From the NCBI RefSeq assembly GCF_001659605.2, contig NC_035169.2, forward strand, positions 14,756,263 to 14,820,262: a stretch of DNA of 64,000 bases, written 5' to 3'. A model generated the notes under the pieces. That model searched no databases. It saw nothing but the letters and a program-made list of their open reading frames with translations, and had not been told where the DNA came from. Positions 44,860-57,663 of the stretch are shown piece by piece. How positions within the stretch are numbered: the first letter of the stretch is position 1; every line of letters begins with the position of its first letter. The translations under genes were made by a program, and so were the position numbers. The stretch is from Manihot esculenta (taxonomy: Eukaryota > Streptophyta > Magnoliopsida > Malpighiales > Euphorbiaceae).

Positions 44860-45389
44860 TTTATATTACTAATTGTGGTGTTTGTTTTCAAAAAATTAAG
44901 ACTTTTGTCTATCTATTAGGTCAATAAGTGTCCCACCTAAAACATAAGGATATGAAAGTATTTCCATCTTCTCTTACAACTAGAGGAAGGTTGAGTAAAA
45001 ACAGTAGAGGAGAAGCTCTAGAAAGTCTTTTGATAAAAATTAAAAGTGTTGATCTTAATAGAATATTGTAAATGACATTTGGAATGAAAAGAAGTGAAAA
45101 GAAGAGATGGTGACATTGGAATAGGGAAAAGAAGAGAGGATATCAATGGTTCTAATAGTGACTCATAATTACTTTAGAAGCAAAGTTTGTCTCTCCAAAT
45201 AAGAGTAGAGTTTTTTTTTTATGGCTACAGTTTTTTTTATGGTAATCTCTATTAGACATATGAACTACTAGTCTTACCCTCCCTTTTTGCCTTGTGCATT
45301 AGAATATCTTTTGTACCAGCTAACCACATGTTTACTTTTTAATAAAACTACTAGGCCTTTATATCATGAAACATAGAAGGTGTGCCTTT
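44860..45389 (+). pseudogene. Element E leader and gag N-terminal remnant
   Basis: Bases 44904-45040 align, with many changes, to the antisense of element C's gag start (52020-52180), for example AGGTTGAGTAAAAACAG and AGAAAGTCTTTTGAT. The acceptor-like CAG before gag in A and C is CAA here. The remnant is cut by element C at 45390 and resumes at 53795. Confidence 0.65.
45385..45389. other. Target-site duplication of element C (left)
   Basis: CCTTT, repeated at 53790-53794. Confidence 0.93.
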
Positions 45390-47293
45390 TGTAACGACCC
45401 GGTGACCGGACCGCTACCGGCGCTAGGATCCAGGTCGGCTTAAGGCTGCCGGGACCCGTAGCAAGCCTACTATGCATTCTGCAAACTTGGTAAATCCCAT
45501 ACATGATCAACAATGTCCATAAAAAAATTGAAACTTTACATCTACCAAGCTTGCCCTGTGCATGCACCCAATCTCTGTAAACATAAACTCCATACTAGAG
45601 CCCTCATCAAATGCTGTAGTTGGGTCATCATTTCATATCTTAAGCTTGGTCATCAACATATATCATTATAAAACATAATAATATACAAATCATGTACAAA
45701 AGGGATCAATCAATTCTAGGGCCAAGCACAACTCTATCATCATTACACATTACATGACCTTACATTATTTTACAATACATGTCCATTATGACTAATACAT
45801 AAACTCTTCCCTGTAGCTATCCCATGCTATCTCTGGCCTGCAAACCTGGAGGTTAAGGAGAGGGGTGAGCTTCTAGAGCCCATTAAGCCACACCTGGTCT
45901 TCTCATATCATCTTGAGGGCTAAAGGTTCCTCCAATATCCATCCACATCAACCACATATTATGCCATGCATCACATTCGTGAATACTAATGCAAACATCC
46001 TATATAGTCATGGCATTTATGATGCATGAGTCATACATACTAATGCAACCATCCTAACATATATACATGGCATTTATGATGCATGAGTCATGCTAAAACC
46101 TTTCATTTCCTGTAAAACCGTAGTTCAGTTCTACTCACCTCTAGTAAACGCTGGAATACCTCTGAACCAGCTAACTCTGAGGGCCTCATTGGTTCCTCTG
46201 GTCCGATCCTACAAAGGTGGACTCAAATGAGGTACCAACATACTCTATCATAACTCTAAACATTCCCCCAAAAACCCCCTAAAACATCTCAAACATGCAT
46301 GGAAAAACAAGCAAAGGAAGGCTGGACAGGCGACTTTCGGCCGCAGGTTCGGCGGCCGAAACTCCACAAGTCCAAACTTTCGGGGGTGGGTTTAGGCGGC
46401 CAAAGCAACCTCCTCAAGGGGTTCGGCGGCCGAACCTGAGTTCTCCAAGAAGGCAGAACTCAATCCAACCTTACGTCTCCAGCCTCCAAAACCTCTCCAA
46501 AGCATGCATAACTCACCAACAAGCTCTCAAACACATGCATATACCCTTCTCCATGCATATAGGGGCTTTATAACTAGCTTAAACCCCAAAAACAACACAA
46601 ATACACACATATGGCTTATGATCAACATAAACCCTACCCATGCAAACCATGCAAAACCCATGCAAAAACCTCACTTAAACCCTTCAAACACCCTTAAAAT
46701 AATAGAAAAGGTGAGGATCCATGCTTACCTCTTGAAGATCGAGAGGATTGATGGTCTTAACTTGGAGATGCAAGGAAAAACAGATCTAGAACCTCCAAGC
46801 CTCACAACTTAGCTTCTTTGCTCAAAAACTTCAAAACCAACATGAAAACAACTTAAAACTTGCTCAACTTGAAAGAAATCACCTAAGGAAGAGTAAGAAC
46901 TCATCTATACCCGAAAAGAGAGAGAAAACTCACCTCAAATCCGGATAAGGGACCCTTTTATAGGTGGCCGGTCAATCACCTTCGGCAGCCAAAGCTGCCT
47001 CCACAGCTTCACCACTTTCGAAAGCCGAACTTGGGCTTCAGTGGCAAGGAAAGTATGCCACCTTCAGCAACCGAAAGTGAGGTTCGGCAGCCGAACCTTA
47101 CAATTCCCTCCTTGGTCTTTTCTTTTCAAAACTCCAATGTTTCTTACTCAAAACACTAAAAACATGTAAAAACATTTTGAAAAACCTTTCTTTTACCCTT
47201 TTAGATAGCTCCGACATCCTTGAATTTTAGATTCCAACGGAGATTCCGCCGGAAAGTAGGAAGTCCGACGCCGGGGGCTAGCCGGGTATTACA
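45390..47293 (-). repeat. 3' LTR of element C (1904 bp)
   Basis: Plus-strand ends TGTAACGACC...GTATTACA. It has a TATA box at 46956-46962 and TTCGGC motifs around 46336-46440 and 46980-47100. It has no tandem array like A's. Confidence 0.95.
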
Positions 47294-47295
47294 TT

Positions 47296-47308
47296 CTCCC
47301 CCCTTAAG
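47296..47308 (-). other. Polypurine tract of element C
   Basis: AAGGGGGGAGAA on the minus strand beside the 3' LTR. Confidence 0.75.
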
Positions 47309-47419
47309 AACATTCGTCCCCGAATGTTCCTCACTAACACATGCAAGGAAGGACATAAACACATAAACAATAAAAAATATAAACACATAAGGCACAAAAG
47401 GAACACATAAAGACTAACC

Positions 47420-48856
47420 TTAAAAGAAATGAGGGTATTGCTGGAGCATAGACTCCCGCGTCTCCCAGGTACATTCTTCGATATTGTGGTGGTTCCACAG
47501 GACTTTCACCATCGGATTTTCCTTGTTTCTCAACTTTCTGATCTGCGTGTCCAAAATCCGTACTGGCTGCTCAACATAGGTGAGATCTCCAAGGATCTCT
47601 ACATCAGGCTCACTAAGAACCTTGCCCGGATCTGACACGAACTTTCGTAGCATAGAAACGTGGAAAACCGGATGGATTCTCTCCATAGAAGCAGGTAAAT
47701 CTAACTTATACGATACATTCCCAACCTTCTGCAAGATCTCGAAGGGTCCTATGTATCGTGGAGCTAGCTTACCTTTCTTCCCATAACGAACCACCCCTTT
47801 CATTGGAGACACTTTGAGCAACACCAAAACTCCCTCCTGGAACTCTAGATGCTTCCTGCGGACATCTGCATAGCTTTTCTGCCGACTCACAGCAGTTCTG
47901 ATTCTTTCTCTGATAAGAGGCACGATCCTGCTGGCTATCTTAATCAACTCAGGCCCTGCTAAGGACCTCTCTCCAACTTCTTCCCAACAAACAGGTGACC
48001 TGCACTTCCTCCCATAAAGAGCTTCATATGGAGCCATCCCTATGCTAGCATGATAGCTATTATTGTAGGCAAACTCCACCAAAGGTAGATGCTGCCTCCA
48101 AGAACCACCAAAATCTAGCACACACATTCTGAGCATATCCTCAATAGTCTGGATGGTCCTCTCTGACTGTTCGTCAGTCTGTGGATGGAAAGCAGTGCTA
48201 AAGTCCAACCTTGTGCCCATAGCATTCTGCAGACTCCGCCAAAACCTGGAGGTGAACTGGGGTCCTCTATCTGACACAATTGACACAGGAGCCCCATGCA
48301 ACCTGACTACTTCATCAACAAATACCTGAGCCAACTTATCCACAGCGTAGCCACTCCTGACAGGGATGAAGTGAGCAGATTTGGTCAGTCTGTCCATAAT
48401 CACCCATATGGAGTCTAGTCTGTTGGACGCTGCCGGTAACCCCACCATAAAATCCATAGCTATGTTCTCCCATTTCCACTCTGGAATCGGCAGTGGGTTA
48501 AGCATTCCAGCCCGCTTCTGATGTTCCAGCTTCACCCTCTGACATACCTCACAGGCTGACACAAACTGTGCCACCTCTCTCTTCATGGCTGGCCACCAAT
48601 AAACTCTTTTCAGATCCTGGTACATCTTCGTGGCTCCAGGGTGAACACTGTACCTGGCATTATGAGCTTCCCTCATAATGTCTCCTTTCAGGCTCACATC
48701 ATCTGGTATACATAACCTGGTTCCATAGTGGAGGATCCCTTTGTTGTCAAATCTGAATTCACCATTGCTGCCTGACTGAACCGTCCTGGCAATCTTTACC
48801 AACTTTGGGTCCTCATGCTGTTTCTGAGCCACCTGCTCCAGAAACACAAGTGTCAC
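47420..48856 (-). pseudogene. Element C integrase with chromodomain-like tail
   Basis: 478 codons, open. HHCC site (HPGATK...CEVCQR), catalytic residues in AMDFMVGLP, SDRGPQF and QSERTIQ, GPF module ([11 protein letters not shown]), and a chromodomain-like tail ([16 protein letters not shown]). Against A it reads QTDEQSE where A has QTNGQSE. It is in a different frame from the RNase H segment; a frameshift lies near 48850. Confidence 0.92.
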
Positions 48857-49591
48857 TCTGAGCGATCAAGGCACATGTACCAGTCAACTCCAGCTGTAGC
48901 CCCTCATCAATGAGCTTATAAAATTCTGTCACCACCGGTCTTCTCTCTACTGCGATGTGGAACAAACTGCCAAATGATTTCCGGCTTAGGGCATCTGCCA
49001 CAACATTTGCCTTACCCGGATGGTACTGAATTATACAATCATAGTCACTGAGCAGTTCTACCCATCTTCTCTGCCTCAAATTTAACTCTCTCTGACTCAA
49101 GATGTACTGCAAGCTTTTATGATCTGTGAAGATCTCACATTTAACCCCATAAAGGTAATGCCTCCACATCTTGAGTGCGAAGATCACAGCTGCCATCTCT
49201 AGGTCATGTGTAGGATAATTTAACTCATGCTTCTTCAACTGCCTAGAAGCATAAGCAATTACCCTCTCATTCTGCATCAACACACAACCCAGCCCCACTC
49301 GGGACGCATCACAAAACATTGTGAAGTCTTCATTGCTGATAGGCAGAGCTAACACCGGTGCTGAAGTCAACCTTTTCTTGAGCTCTTAAAAACTTTCTTC
49401 ACATTGGTCAGACCACACAAAAGTCTGATTCTTCTTCGTTAATCTGGTCATAGGAGCAGCAATCTTAGAGAAGTCCTGAACGAATCTCCTGTAATAGCGT
49501 GTAAACCCAGAAAACTCTTAATCTCTGACACTGTAGTGGGTCTAGGCCAGCTAGCTACAGCCTCTATCTTCTTGGGGTCTACTTCAATGCC
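48857..49591 (-). pseudogene. Element C RT end and RNase H
   Basis: The open part is 48813-49370: [30 protein letters not shown] and VVADALSRK keep the RNase H catalytic residues. Upstream (49371-49591) is the RT connection, broken by a stop at 49386-49388 and a small deletion near 49498 that shifts frame. Confidence 0.9.
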
Positions 49592-49910
49592 TTAGTCTGA
49601 TACAATATGCCCCAAGAAAGAAATACTCCTTAACCAGAACTCACACTTAGAGAACTTGGCATACAAGCCATGCTCCCGTAAGGTCTGCAACACTAGCCTC
49701 AGATGATGGGCATGCTCCTCTGCATTCCTGGAATACACTAAGATATCATCAATGAAGACAATAACGAAGTGATCCAGATACTGACTGAAAACTCTATTCA
49801 TGAGATCCATGAATGCTGCAGGGGCATTAGTTAACCCGAACTGCATCACTAGAAACTCATAATGCCCATATCTGGTCCTGAAAGCTGTCTTAGGCACATC
49901 CTCTTCTCCT
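49592..49910 (-). pseudogene. Element C RT, deleted core
   Basis: Holds motif B ([11 protein letters not shown]) and the FIDDILVYS box but starts abruptly at [13 protein letters not shown]. Compared with A, about 80 residues, including motif A with its catalytic aspartate, are missing. The join is near 49905. A TAG-type stop ends it at 49592. Confidence 0.9.
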
Positions 49911-50444
49911 CGGTCGGATGAAACCCTTATCTACCAACTCTTGCAACTCAGCTGGGGCCATCCTGTAGGGAGGGATAGAGATCGGTCTGGTTCCAGGCAT
50001 AACTTCAATTTCAAACTCTATCTCCCTAGCAGGTGGTAGTCCTGGAAGCTCATCTGGGAAAATGTCTGGAAATTCCCTGACTACGGGCACTGAGGCGGGC
50101 TCCCTAACCTGACTGTCAAGCTCCCTCACATGAGCTAAAAACCCCTGACAACCCCTCCTAAGCAACCTACGAGCCTGTAGGGCTGATATCAAACCTCTAG
50201 GCATGCCCCTCCTGTCTCCTCTGAAGACAAACACTGATCCATCCTGATCTCTGAACCTGACTACCTTATCTCTACAGTCCAAGGTAGCGTCATGAGCAGA
50301 TAGCCAATCCATCCCTAGAATGACATCAAAATCCGTCAAATCTAGAACCACAAGGTCGGCTGGAAGGCATCTACCCTCAATGAACACAGGACTAAACCGG
50401 CAGACTGACTCTGCCATTGATGGATCACACTTGGGCCCACTGAC
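49900..50444 (-). pseudogene. Element C protease end to RT start
   Basis: [19 protein letters not shown], then the linker to VDKGFIRP, where the deletion begins. It is separated from the protease active site by a stop at 50445. Confidence 0.88.
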
Positions 50445-50921
50445 CTAAAGGGGACACTCTAACCCAGAAGCCATCAAACCCACTCTCTCTACGGCTCTCG
50501 GTGCAATAAAGGAATGAGAAGCACCAGGGTCCAATAAAGCATACACATTAGAACACCCAATGATGAGATTACCTAACACCACGGTGTTTGATGCGTTAGC
50601 CTCCTGTTGTGTCAGAGTGAAGATCCGAGCTGGAGCTGATGGACCTTCACCTCGGGAACCTGCTGAAGAAGCGGCTGCTCCTCTCCCTCTGCCTCTGCTA
50701 CTGCCCTGAGTCATGGCTGGAGCTACTGACTGAGCCATACTACCTGGAGTCGTCTGCTGGGACGGTGCCATGAAAGGCGCCCTCGGACACTCCCGAGCCA
50801 TGTGTCCCTCCTGCCCACACCTGAAGCAGGCTGTAGTCCCAAACCGACTCACTCCCTTGTGCGGCTTACCGCACCTCGTACACTCGGCAATACCTGAACC
50901 TGAGCTCGAGCCACTCCCCAA
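50445..50921 (-). pseudogene. Element C Gag zinc knuckle and protease active site
   Basis: CX2C pair CTRCGKPHKG, CCHC knuckle CFRCGQEGHMAREC, Gly/Arg-rich linker, then protease [11 protein letters not shown]. At the place of A's TAG (5075) this copy has a sense codon. Stops at 50445 and about 50946 bound it. Confidence 0.9.
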
Positions 50922-51014
50922 ACCCAGACCTGACTTTAACTTATTCTAGAACTTGTTATTCTTCGATCTTCTGAGGCCTCTGTCTACCTTTTTACTGCCT
51001 GAAGCTGCTGCACT

Positions 51015-52183
51015 CTAAGCAGAGGGATCTAGCTTTCCCCCACCTGGGGTCTTAAAACCTGAAGACTGTGCCCCGGCTTGCTTAACTGTCCCCTGAATAA
51101 TGGCATTAGCCTCCATTTTTCTAGCTTCATCCACTATGAAGTGGAAGCTCTCCCTCTCTACTGCTAGGATCAGGGAGGAATACCTGGGATGAAGCCTCAT
51201 GGTATACCTCTTTGCTTTCTTCTGATCTGTATCATAAGCCTGACCCGTATACTGCAATAACTCCAAGAACTTATCAGTGTACTCATCGACACTCATATCC
51301 TCAGACTGCCTCAGCTGCTCAAACTCTATCATCTTTAGCTCTCTGGAACTATCTGGAAAAGCCCACCCAGCAAATTCATTCGCAAACTCCTCCCAAGACA
51401 TGCTATCCAACCGAGGGTCCACATAATTATTAAACCACTCCTTTGCTTTCTTGCACTTCAGAGTGAACCCCGCCATCTGAATGGCTCTCGTATCATCTAC
51501 CCCCAGCTCATCTGCTATCATTTTCACTGTTTTCAGATACTCAAACGGATCACCTCCTGTTTTGTACTTAGGAGCATCCAGTTTTAAGTAGTCTGTCATA
51601 TTTACCTTGCTCCTCTTCGGCGAGCTAGGTTGGGGTGTTTGGATAACAGGAACAACTGGTTCTGCTGGTGGCGAAGGAGGAGGTACAACACTTCCTGGAG
51701 AAGGAGTTGCTGGACTTGGGAAAAAAGGTGAGGGTGGATACATAGGGTATTGTGGATATGGGGGGTAAAAAGGAGGATATGGCATGAAGGTGGGATATGG
51801 GTTAAAGCTAGGGTAATCCGATGTCCCTCCCATCGAATACCCTGGGCCCTGAAAGAAAGGCTGGTATTGGGGTGGATAACCAAACCCCGAGGCCTGGGCG
51901 TCTCCCTGAGACTCTCCCATACCCTCCTTAAACATGCCAACACCTACACTTCCTTCTCTCTGGTCCACATCCATAGCCTCCCTCACATCCTCAGGCTCTT
52001 CACCCTGAACTGTTTCTCTTCTGCTTGCATCAAAAGACCTTCTAGGGTCCCTTGATGTACCTTCTCTGCTTGTCTTGCTCAACCTTGCCCTTGGCAAAGC
52101 AGGGGGACGGGCATTCATGCCTTCATCCTTTGGTGGAACTCTAGTCAATCGTGCAGATCGACGAGTACCTCGTATTCTAACTT
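51015..52183 (-). pseudogene. Element C Gag N-terminal and capsid part
   Basis: An open frame from about 52250 to a TAG-type stop at 51015. It has RGTRRSARL, a Pro/Tyr-rich stretch, the gag domain (EWFNNYVDPRLDSMSWEEF, FEQLRQSEDMSVDEY) and LHPRYSSLIL. The ATG used in A (MRGTRR) reads ATA here, so the start has been lost or lies upstream. The stop removes the zinc knuckle. Confidence 0.88.
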
Positions 52184-52194
52184 CTGAAAACACA
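52184..52194 (-). promoter_or_regulatory. Putative 3' splice site before gag (element C)
   Basis: TGTGTTTTCAG on the minus strand, at the same place as the site at 6620 in A. Confidence 0.4.
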
Positions 52195-52421
52195 ACACAT
52201 AACATAAACATTAGCATCATATGGTCCATGTGAAAACACATGAACCCCATAACCTACATAACATGTCATAACTGGACATGTAAAAAGTCATGGCATTACA
52301 CATCATCAACAAGATAGGACTCTACATCCTATCCTAGGGGACATGATTGATCCTATGGTGCTTGCCCTCTTATGACATCTATGAGCCCACACTCTCTAGG
52401 TCCGACCATATGAACCTAGGG

Positions 52422-52432
52422 CTCTGATACCA
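52422..52432 (-). other. Primer-binding site of element C (tRNA-iMet)
   Basis: TGGTATCAGAG three bases from the 5' LTR. Confidence 0.9.
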
Positions 52433-52435
52433 ATC

Positions 52436-53789
52436 TGTAATGACCCGGTGACCGGACCGCTACCGGCGCTAGGATTCAGGTCGGCTTAAGGCCACCGGGA
52501 CCTGTAGCAAGCCTACTATGCATTCTGCAAACCTGGTAAATCCCATACATGATCAACAATGTCCATAAAAAAATTGAAACTTTACATCTACCAAGCTTAC
52601 CCTGTGCATGCACCCAATCTCTGTAAACATAAACCCCATACTAGAGCCCTCATCAAATGCTCTAGTTGGGTCATCATTTCATATCTTAAGCTTGGTCATC
52701 AACATATATCATTATAAAACATAATAATATACAAATCATGTACAAAAGGGATCAACTAGTTCTAGGGCCAAGCACAACTCTATCATCATTACACATTACA
52801 TGACCTTACATCATTTTATAATACATGTCCACTATGACTAATACATAAACTCTTCCCTGTAGCTATCCCATGCTATCTCCTCAAAGGGTTCGGCGGCAGA
52901 ACCTGAGTTCTCCAAGAAGGCAGAACTCGATCCAACCTTATGTCTCCAGCCTCCAAAACCTGTCCAAAGCATGCATAACTCACCAACAAGCTCTCAAACA
53001 CATGCATATACCCTTCTCCATGCATATAGGGGCTTTAGAACTAGCTTAAACCCCAAAAACAACACAAATACACACATATGGCTTATGATCAATATAAACC
53101 CTACCCATGCAAACCATGCAAAAACCTCACTTAAACCCTTCAAACACCCTTAAAACAATAGAAAAGGTGAGGATCCATACTTACATCTTGAAGATCGAGA
53201 GGATTGATGGTCTTAACTTGGAGATGCAAGGAAAAACAGATCTAGAACCTCCAAGCCTCACAACTTAGCTTCTTTGCTCAAAAACTTCAAAACCAACATG
53301 AAAACAACTTAAAACTTGCTCAACTTGAAAGAAATCACCCAAGGAAGAGTAAGAACTCACCTATACCCGAAAAGAGAGAGAAAACCCACCTCAAATCTGG
53401 ATAAGGGACCCTTTTATAGGTGGCCGGTCAACCACCTTCGGCAGCCAAAGCTGCCTCCACAGCTTCACCACTTTCGGAAGCCGAACTTGGGCTTCGGTGG
53501 CAACAAAAGTATGCCATCTTCGGCGGCCGAAAGTGAGGTTCGGCGGCCGAAAGTGAGGTTCGGCGGCCGAAAGTGAGGTTCGGCGGCCGAACCTTACAAT
53601 TCCCTCCTTGGTCTTTTCTTTTCAAAACTCCAATTTTTCTTACTCAAAACACTAAAAACATGTAAAAATATTTTGAAAAACCTTTCTTTTACCCTTCTAG
53701 ATAGCTCCGACATCCTTGAATTCCGGATTCCAACGGAGATTCCGCCGGAAAGTAGGAAGTCCGACGCTGGGGGCTAGCCGGGTATTACA
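52436..53789 (-). repeat. 5' LTR of element C (1354 bp, internally deleted)
   Basis: Same ends as the other copy, but the sequence between CCATGCTATCT (about 52878) and CTCAAAGGG is missing relative to about 45836-46413. It has a TATA at 53412-53418, a D2 donor-like site at 53180-53184, and three tandem copies of TTCGGCGGCCGAAAGTGAGG at about 53519-53580. Confidence 0.94.
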
Positions 53790-53794
53790 CCTTT
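53790..53794. other. Target-site duplication of element C (right)
   Basis: CCTTT, matching 45385-45389. Confidence 0.93.
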
Positions 53795-54340
53795 ACTACT
53801 TCTATCACCAACTATAGAAACAACAATCCCAATACTCCAATCATATGAATAGTTCCTAAAGGAGGAAAAAAGCTAAAATGATTGATTAGCTAAAGTTTGA
53901 TATCCAAAGTATATGGAAGAAAATGAACCCTTTAACTATGTGAGAATAATAAAAATGATTACAAGTTAGGAGTTAGCATTAATAAGACCATTCAAATGAC
54001 AAGTTCTATCATTTGGTGCAAAAGGGTAAAAGAGTGGTTTAAAAACTACATTGAGTCAAATTTGAGGGATTTCTCTTAGGATTAGTTTTTCAATAATTTC
54101 ATAGGGTGGATATTTTCTAATAGTTCTAAAGAGTTGAAGGTGATTGAGTATAAGTAGTTAAGACAAATTCAGCAAATGAGTATGGATGAGTACATTAAAA
54201 AATTGTTGGATTTATTATAGTATATGGGGCAAACTTATAATATAGAAAAGAAAAAGGCTAGAAGTTATACTATGAAATTATACTTCAAATATGTCTCCCT
54301 CATCTTACTAATTGAAAGAGATAACTTCTAATAGATAATT
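53795..54340 (+). pseudogene. Element E gag, continuation after element C
   Basis: Aligns in nucleotides to the gag domain of A and C in the plus orientation: AAGAGTGGTTTAAAAACTA (EWFKNY), TTTCATAGGGTGGATATTTT, AAGTAGTTAAGACAAATT and ATGAGTATGGATGAGTAC (MSMDEY). Full of stops. Together with 44860-45389 it shows one old element cut in two. Confidence 0.78.
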
Positions 54341-55460
54341 CAATTATTTCTTTGGAGCAAACTTATGATATAATTTTGACATCTTCTCAAGAGATAATTC
54401 AATTCTTTTTTTTTTTTACCTTTCTTAAGAGATAAGTTCAATTTGGGTTAATCTTTGTTTTTACTTCTTAAGTTTAAAGATTTTAAAAATGGGTTTTGCA
54501 CATAGTTCTACTTGTAGATTGAACTTAGATGCATATTTAAAGTTTTTTTTTTTTTAATTTTATAACAATAGCAAAAGAATATTTTTCACCTTTGAGATCT
54601 CTTAGTATTTTTATATTTAAAAAAATTTAATTTATTGATTAAAGCATATATTTTATTTCCTTCTCGTCGCAATGAGCTTGAGAAATTTAATCATATCTTG
54701 CTTCTTCATGATGAAGTTTCCAATTTAAGTTTTCCTCTGTATATGTCATTCTAAGTTTTTTTTTTTTTTCAAAAAATTTTGGTTAAGTTAATTAAATTGA
54801 TTTTTATTATTGATTAAGTTAACATATATAAGGAATATGGGATTAAATTTTACTAATTGCAAATTATTTTGGATTAAATTTGATCAATCAATACAATTAT
54901 ATTAATTTCTGATTAAATAAGTTTGTTTCAAATTATTGATTTTGCATATTACTCAAATTAAAAGTTATACACTGATTAATTTGATTTAATTAAATTTATA
55001 AATAATCTGATTAACAAATAGTAGGCATGCAGTAAAATCTACTGCCCTCCAAGAAAGATTTATCACTTTCGATGAATAAATATTATGTATGTAGTAAGAT
55101 CCATTCCATTTCAATAAGAGAATTCATATTCAATTCTTAGAAAAAATTTTATTAAGAAAGGTAGTTATCAATCTCAAAAGGAATATAACTAGTCCAAAAA
55201 TAATTATCACTTTCAATTTCTATAAATATAGTTAGAGCCCAAGATTATGTGCATTATATGATCTCTTAGATTTTGAAACTTTGTTGACAGAATTCCATTA
55301 ATTAAGGAAGGCATCTGCACATCAGATAGAAATTTGAGACCTAATAATAAGCACTTGCCTTCAAGAGGTTTTCTCTGAGATTTAGTCTTTGTCTTTGAGC
55401 CATAGACTCTAACATTACTCTTTAGGAGTTAACATTCCATTTACTCTATGAAGCCTTCTG
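54341..55460. other. AT-rich DNA, no gene seen
   Basis: A/T runs and short repeats. It may contain the rest of element E, too decayed to recognise, and the untranslated front of L2. Confidence 0.5.
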
Positions 55461-55589
55461 TCCTTTTTTCATCCTATTCTCCTTAACTCTCCAACAACCT
55501 CTTCCTTCAATGTCATAGAAACCTTAAGCCAAAAAATTTGCGAGTCAATGTCACTCATTGATAATGCCAACACTAGGAACACCTCCTAC

Positions 55590-56600
55590 TACTTGAAGAA
55601 GATAATAAACGCTTAGTTGGAAAACTTCTCACTGGCATGTTCTTTAGTGCTGGCACCATACAAAATGTTTTAGCTAAAGCTTCGCTTATTAAGGGATCCT
55701 TCTCAGCATCAACTAAACGTGGTAATATTTTCCTCTTATCTATTGAGAATGAAAAAGATGTAGAATGGGTTCTCCTTAACCGCCCCTGGGCAATTAACAA
55801 TAACCTGTTGGTGATTAATGACTAGCTATCTAACATAGCCTTGAAAGAACCAAATTTTAAAGAATGTCCTACTATGTTTTTGGCCTTCTCCTAAATAAGA
55901 CTACTACTCTTAATGCTTATCTATTAATAATTGTCTAAAAAGGATTCTTGAATAGAACTCAAACTCTTCATACCCTTTGGGGATCCTTTGCTCCTTGAGG
56001 ATTCGAGCTATGATTTCTCTTGAGAAACCCTTTATCAACAATTTTTACAACGAAAAAATAAGATGAAGGCATCCATTAGATCTCTCTAAAATATAAACGC
56101 TTATCAGACATATGTTTTAATTGTGGTATTCTTAGACATTTTAATGGTTCTTGTACTGGACCAAATTCTCGCTCATCATCCCTCTCTATTGGAAAACGGA
56201 AAGCCTATAGACCTTAGCTGAAAGCTTCTTTCCCTTATTTTTGTCTCTCCATAGAACATTTAACTTGATTCCATCTGCATTTCAACCCACCTCACCCAAG
56301 AATGCCTCCTTTGGATAAGGAAACAAAAACCAACCTATTAGAACTAATCCTTGCCTTAACTCATTCCAACACCACCTCACTTTTACCACAAATTGATCCT
56401 ACCAATTCATTAGCAGTTACTCAAGGCCTTACCCATTCTCTTACTAGTATGGTGAATCTAGACTCATGCAACATTGTTCTTATCTCTTTTTTATCTGTTA
56501 TATCTAAATCAAGGCTCCTGGAGGATCATAGGAAAAGGATACTCTCAGCTTCCACCTCCATAATTAAGAATCTTTTCCCTTTTAGGTAGCTACTCTATAG
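55590..56600 (+). pseudogene. L2 ORF1 (DUF4283-like and CCHC)
   Basis: RLVGKLLTGMFFSAGTIQNV, IKGSFSASTKRGNIFLL and EWVLLNRPWAINNNLLVI (55605-55825) follow the DUF4283 domain of plant LINE ORF1. A zinc knuckle CFNCGILRHFNGSC lies at about 56113-56154. ORF1 binds RNA. Frames change several times. Confidence 0.78.
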
Positions 56601-57663
56601 ATGTAAGATTCTTAGGTTAAATCTTACCTCTGAAGGATACCTTAAGCGGGGAACCGATAAGAATTCAAAATTCTGAAGGTCTACATTTTGATCTCATAAT
56701 CAACGACATTCCCAAACTCTTCAAGGCTTACTTGGAATTAACAGGACAACAAAATATTGATTCTGATATTCTATTTTGTTGCTTTCCTTTCTTTGCAAAA
56801 TCATCTCCATCTAAGCTATTTGAATCCTTTGTCAAAGCTCTCTTTTAGAATCTAGATACCGCCTTTGGGGAATGAGAATATGGTAGAAGAAGCATCTCCT
56901 TTATTATGTTAGTTAAGGGGCTCCCATGGGCCTACATCACATAGTCTATATCATATAGATTTAGTCGGTTTTAAAAAATTGACTCCAGACATCTCTGAAA
57001 CCCATGAGACACAAGTTGGGCTAATATCTCATAATCATGAATCTAAAGAGGCTAAGTGTACATAGGCCCATTTCAGTATAACTTAAGGCCCCAACTTAAT
57101 TTTTCTTCCACTAAAGAGCCTTCAGCATATTGCGACAGTAAGCGAAATGGATCATAACCTATTTCTTCATGCTAGCATGAAAAGAAGCTCAACTTCTTAT
57201 AAAAATGAATAACATCTTAATTTCAAAGAAAGTCTTAGGATTCGAAGAGTTTCTCCCATTAAATGATTGAATACATGTAGCCTCTTTTTTCATGAAGAAT
57301 AATGAGACTTAGATATTTTATAGGAAGGGAAATTGAAGCAAGTTGGTGCCTGTTATGGTAAAAATTCAAAAAGGTTTGCTTGAACAAAGGGACAATCATC
57401 ATCTTCAGTAGTGCTTCATGAAATATCTCCTAAACAGAAGAGTGAAGATAAGTTACACCTCAATTGTCTTCACATTCAACCTTTAGAAGATTGCTAAATG
57501 AATTATAAGAAAAGAAGCCAGATTTTACCCCCTAATCATGATATTTTTGCTGCCAGGATGTCTTGCATTACTCATTTTGACTCTTAGGTAGGATGCCAAT
57601 TGAAAATGGCCTCAAGGTCACTAGTGAAGCTCATAAGATGGAATTTGTAAGGGTTGGGGAACC
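56601..57663 (+). other. L2 ORF1 end and spacer, degraded
   Basis: No clear domain; it lies between the ORF1 zinc knuckle and the inserted LTR, and should be the decayed C-terminal part of ORF1. Confidence 0.45.

Larger units (their letters stand above)
45390..53789 (-). mobile_element. Element C: Tekay/Del-like chromovirus, 8.4 kb
   Basis: The same type as A with related but distinct LTRs. The LTRs are unequal (1904 and 1354 bp) because of an internal deletion in the 5' LTR, and pol has lost the first RT block. It is flanked by CCTTT on both sides and interrupts the gag of the older plus-strand element E. Confidence 0.95.
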
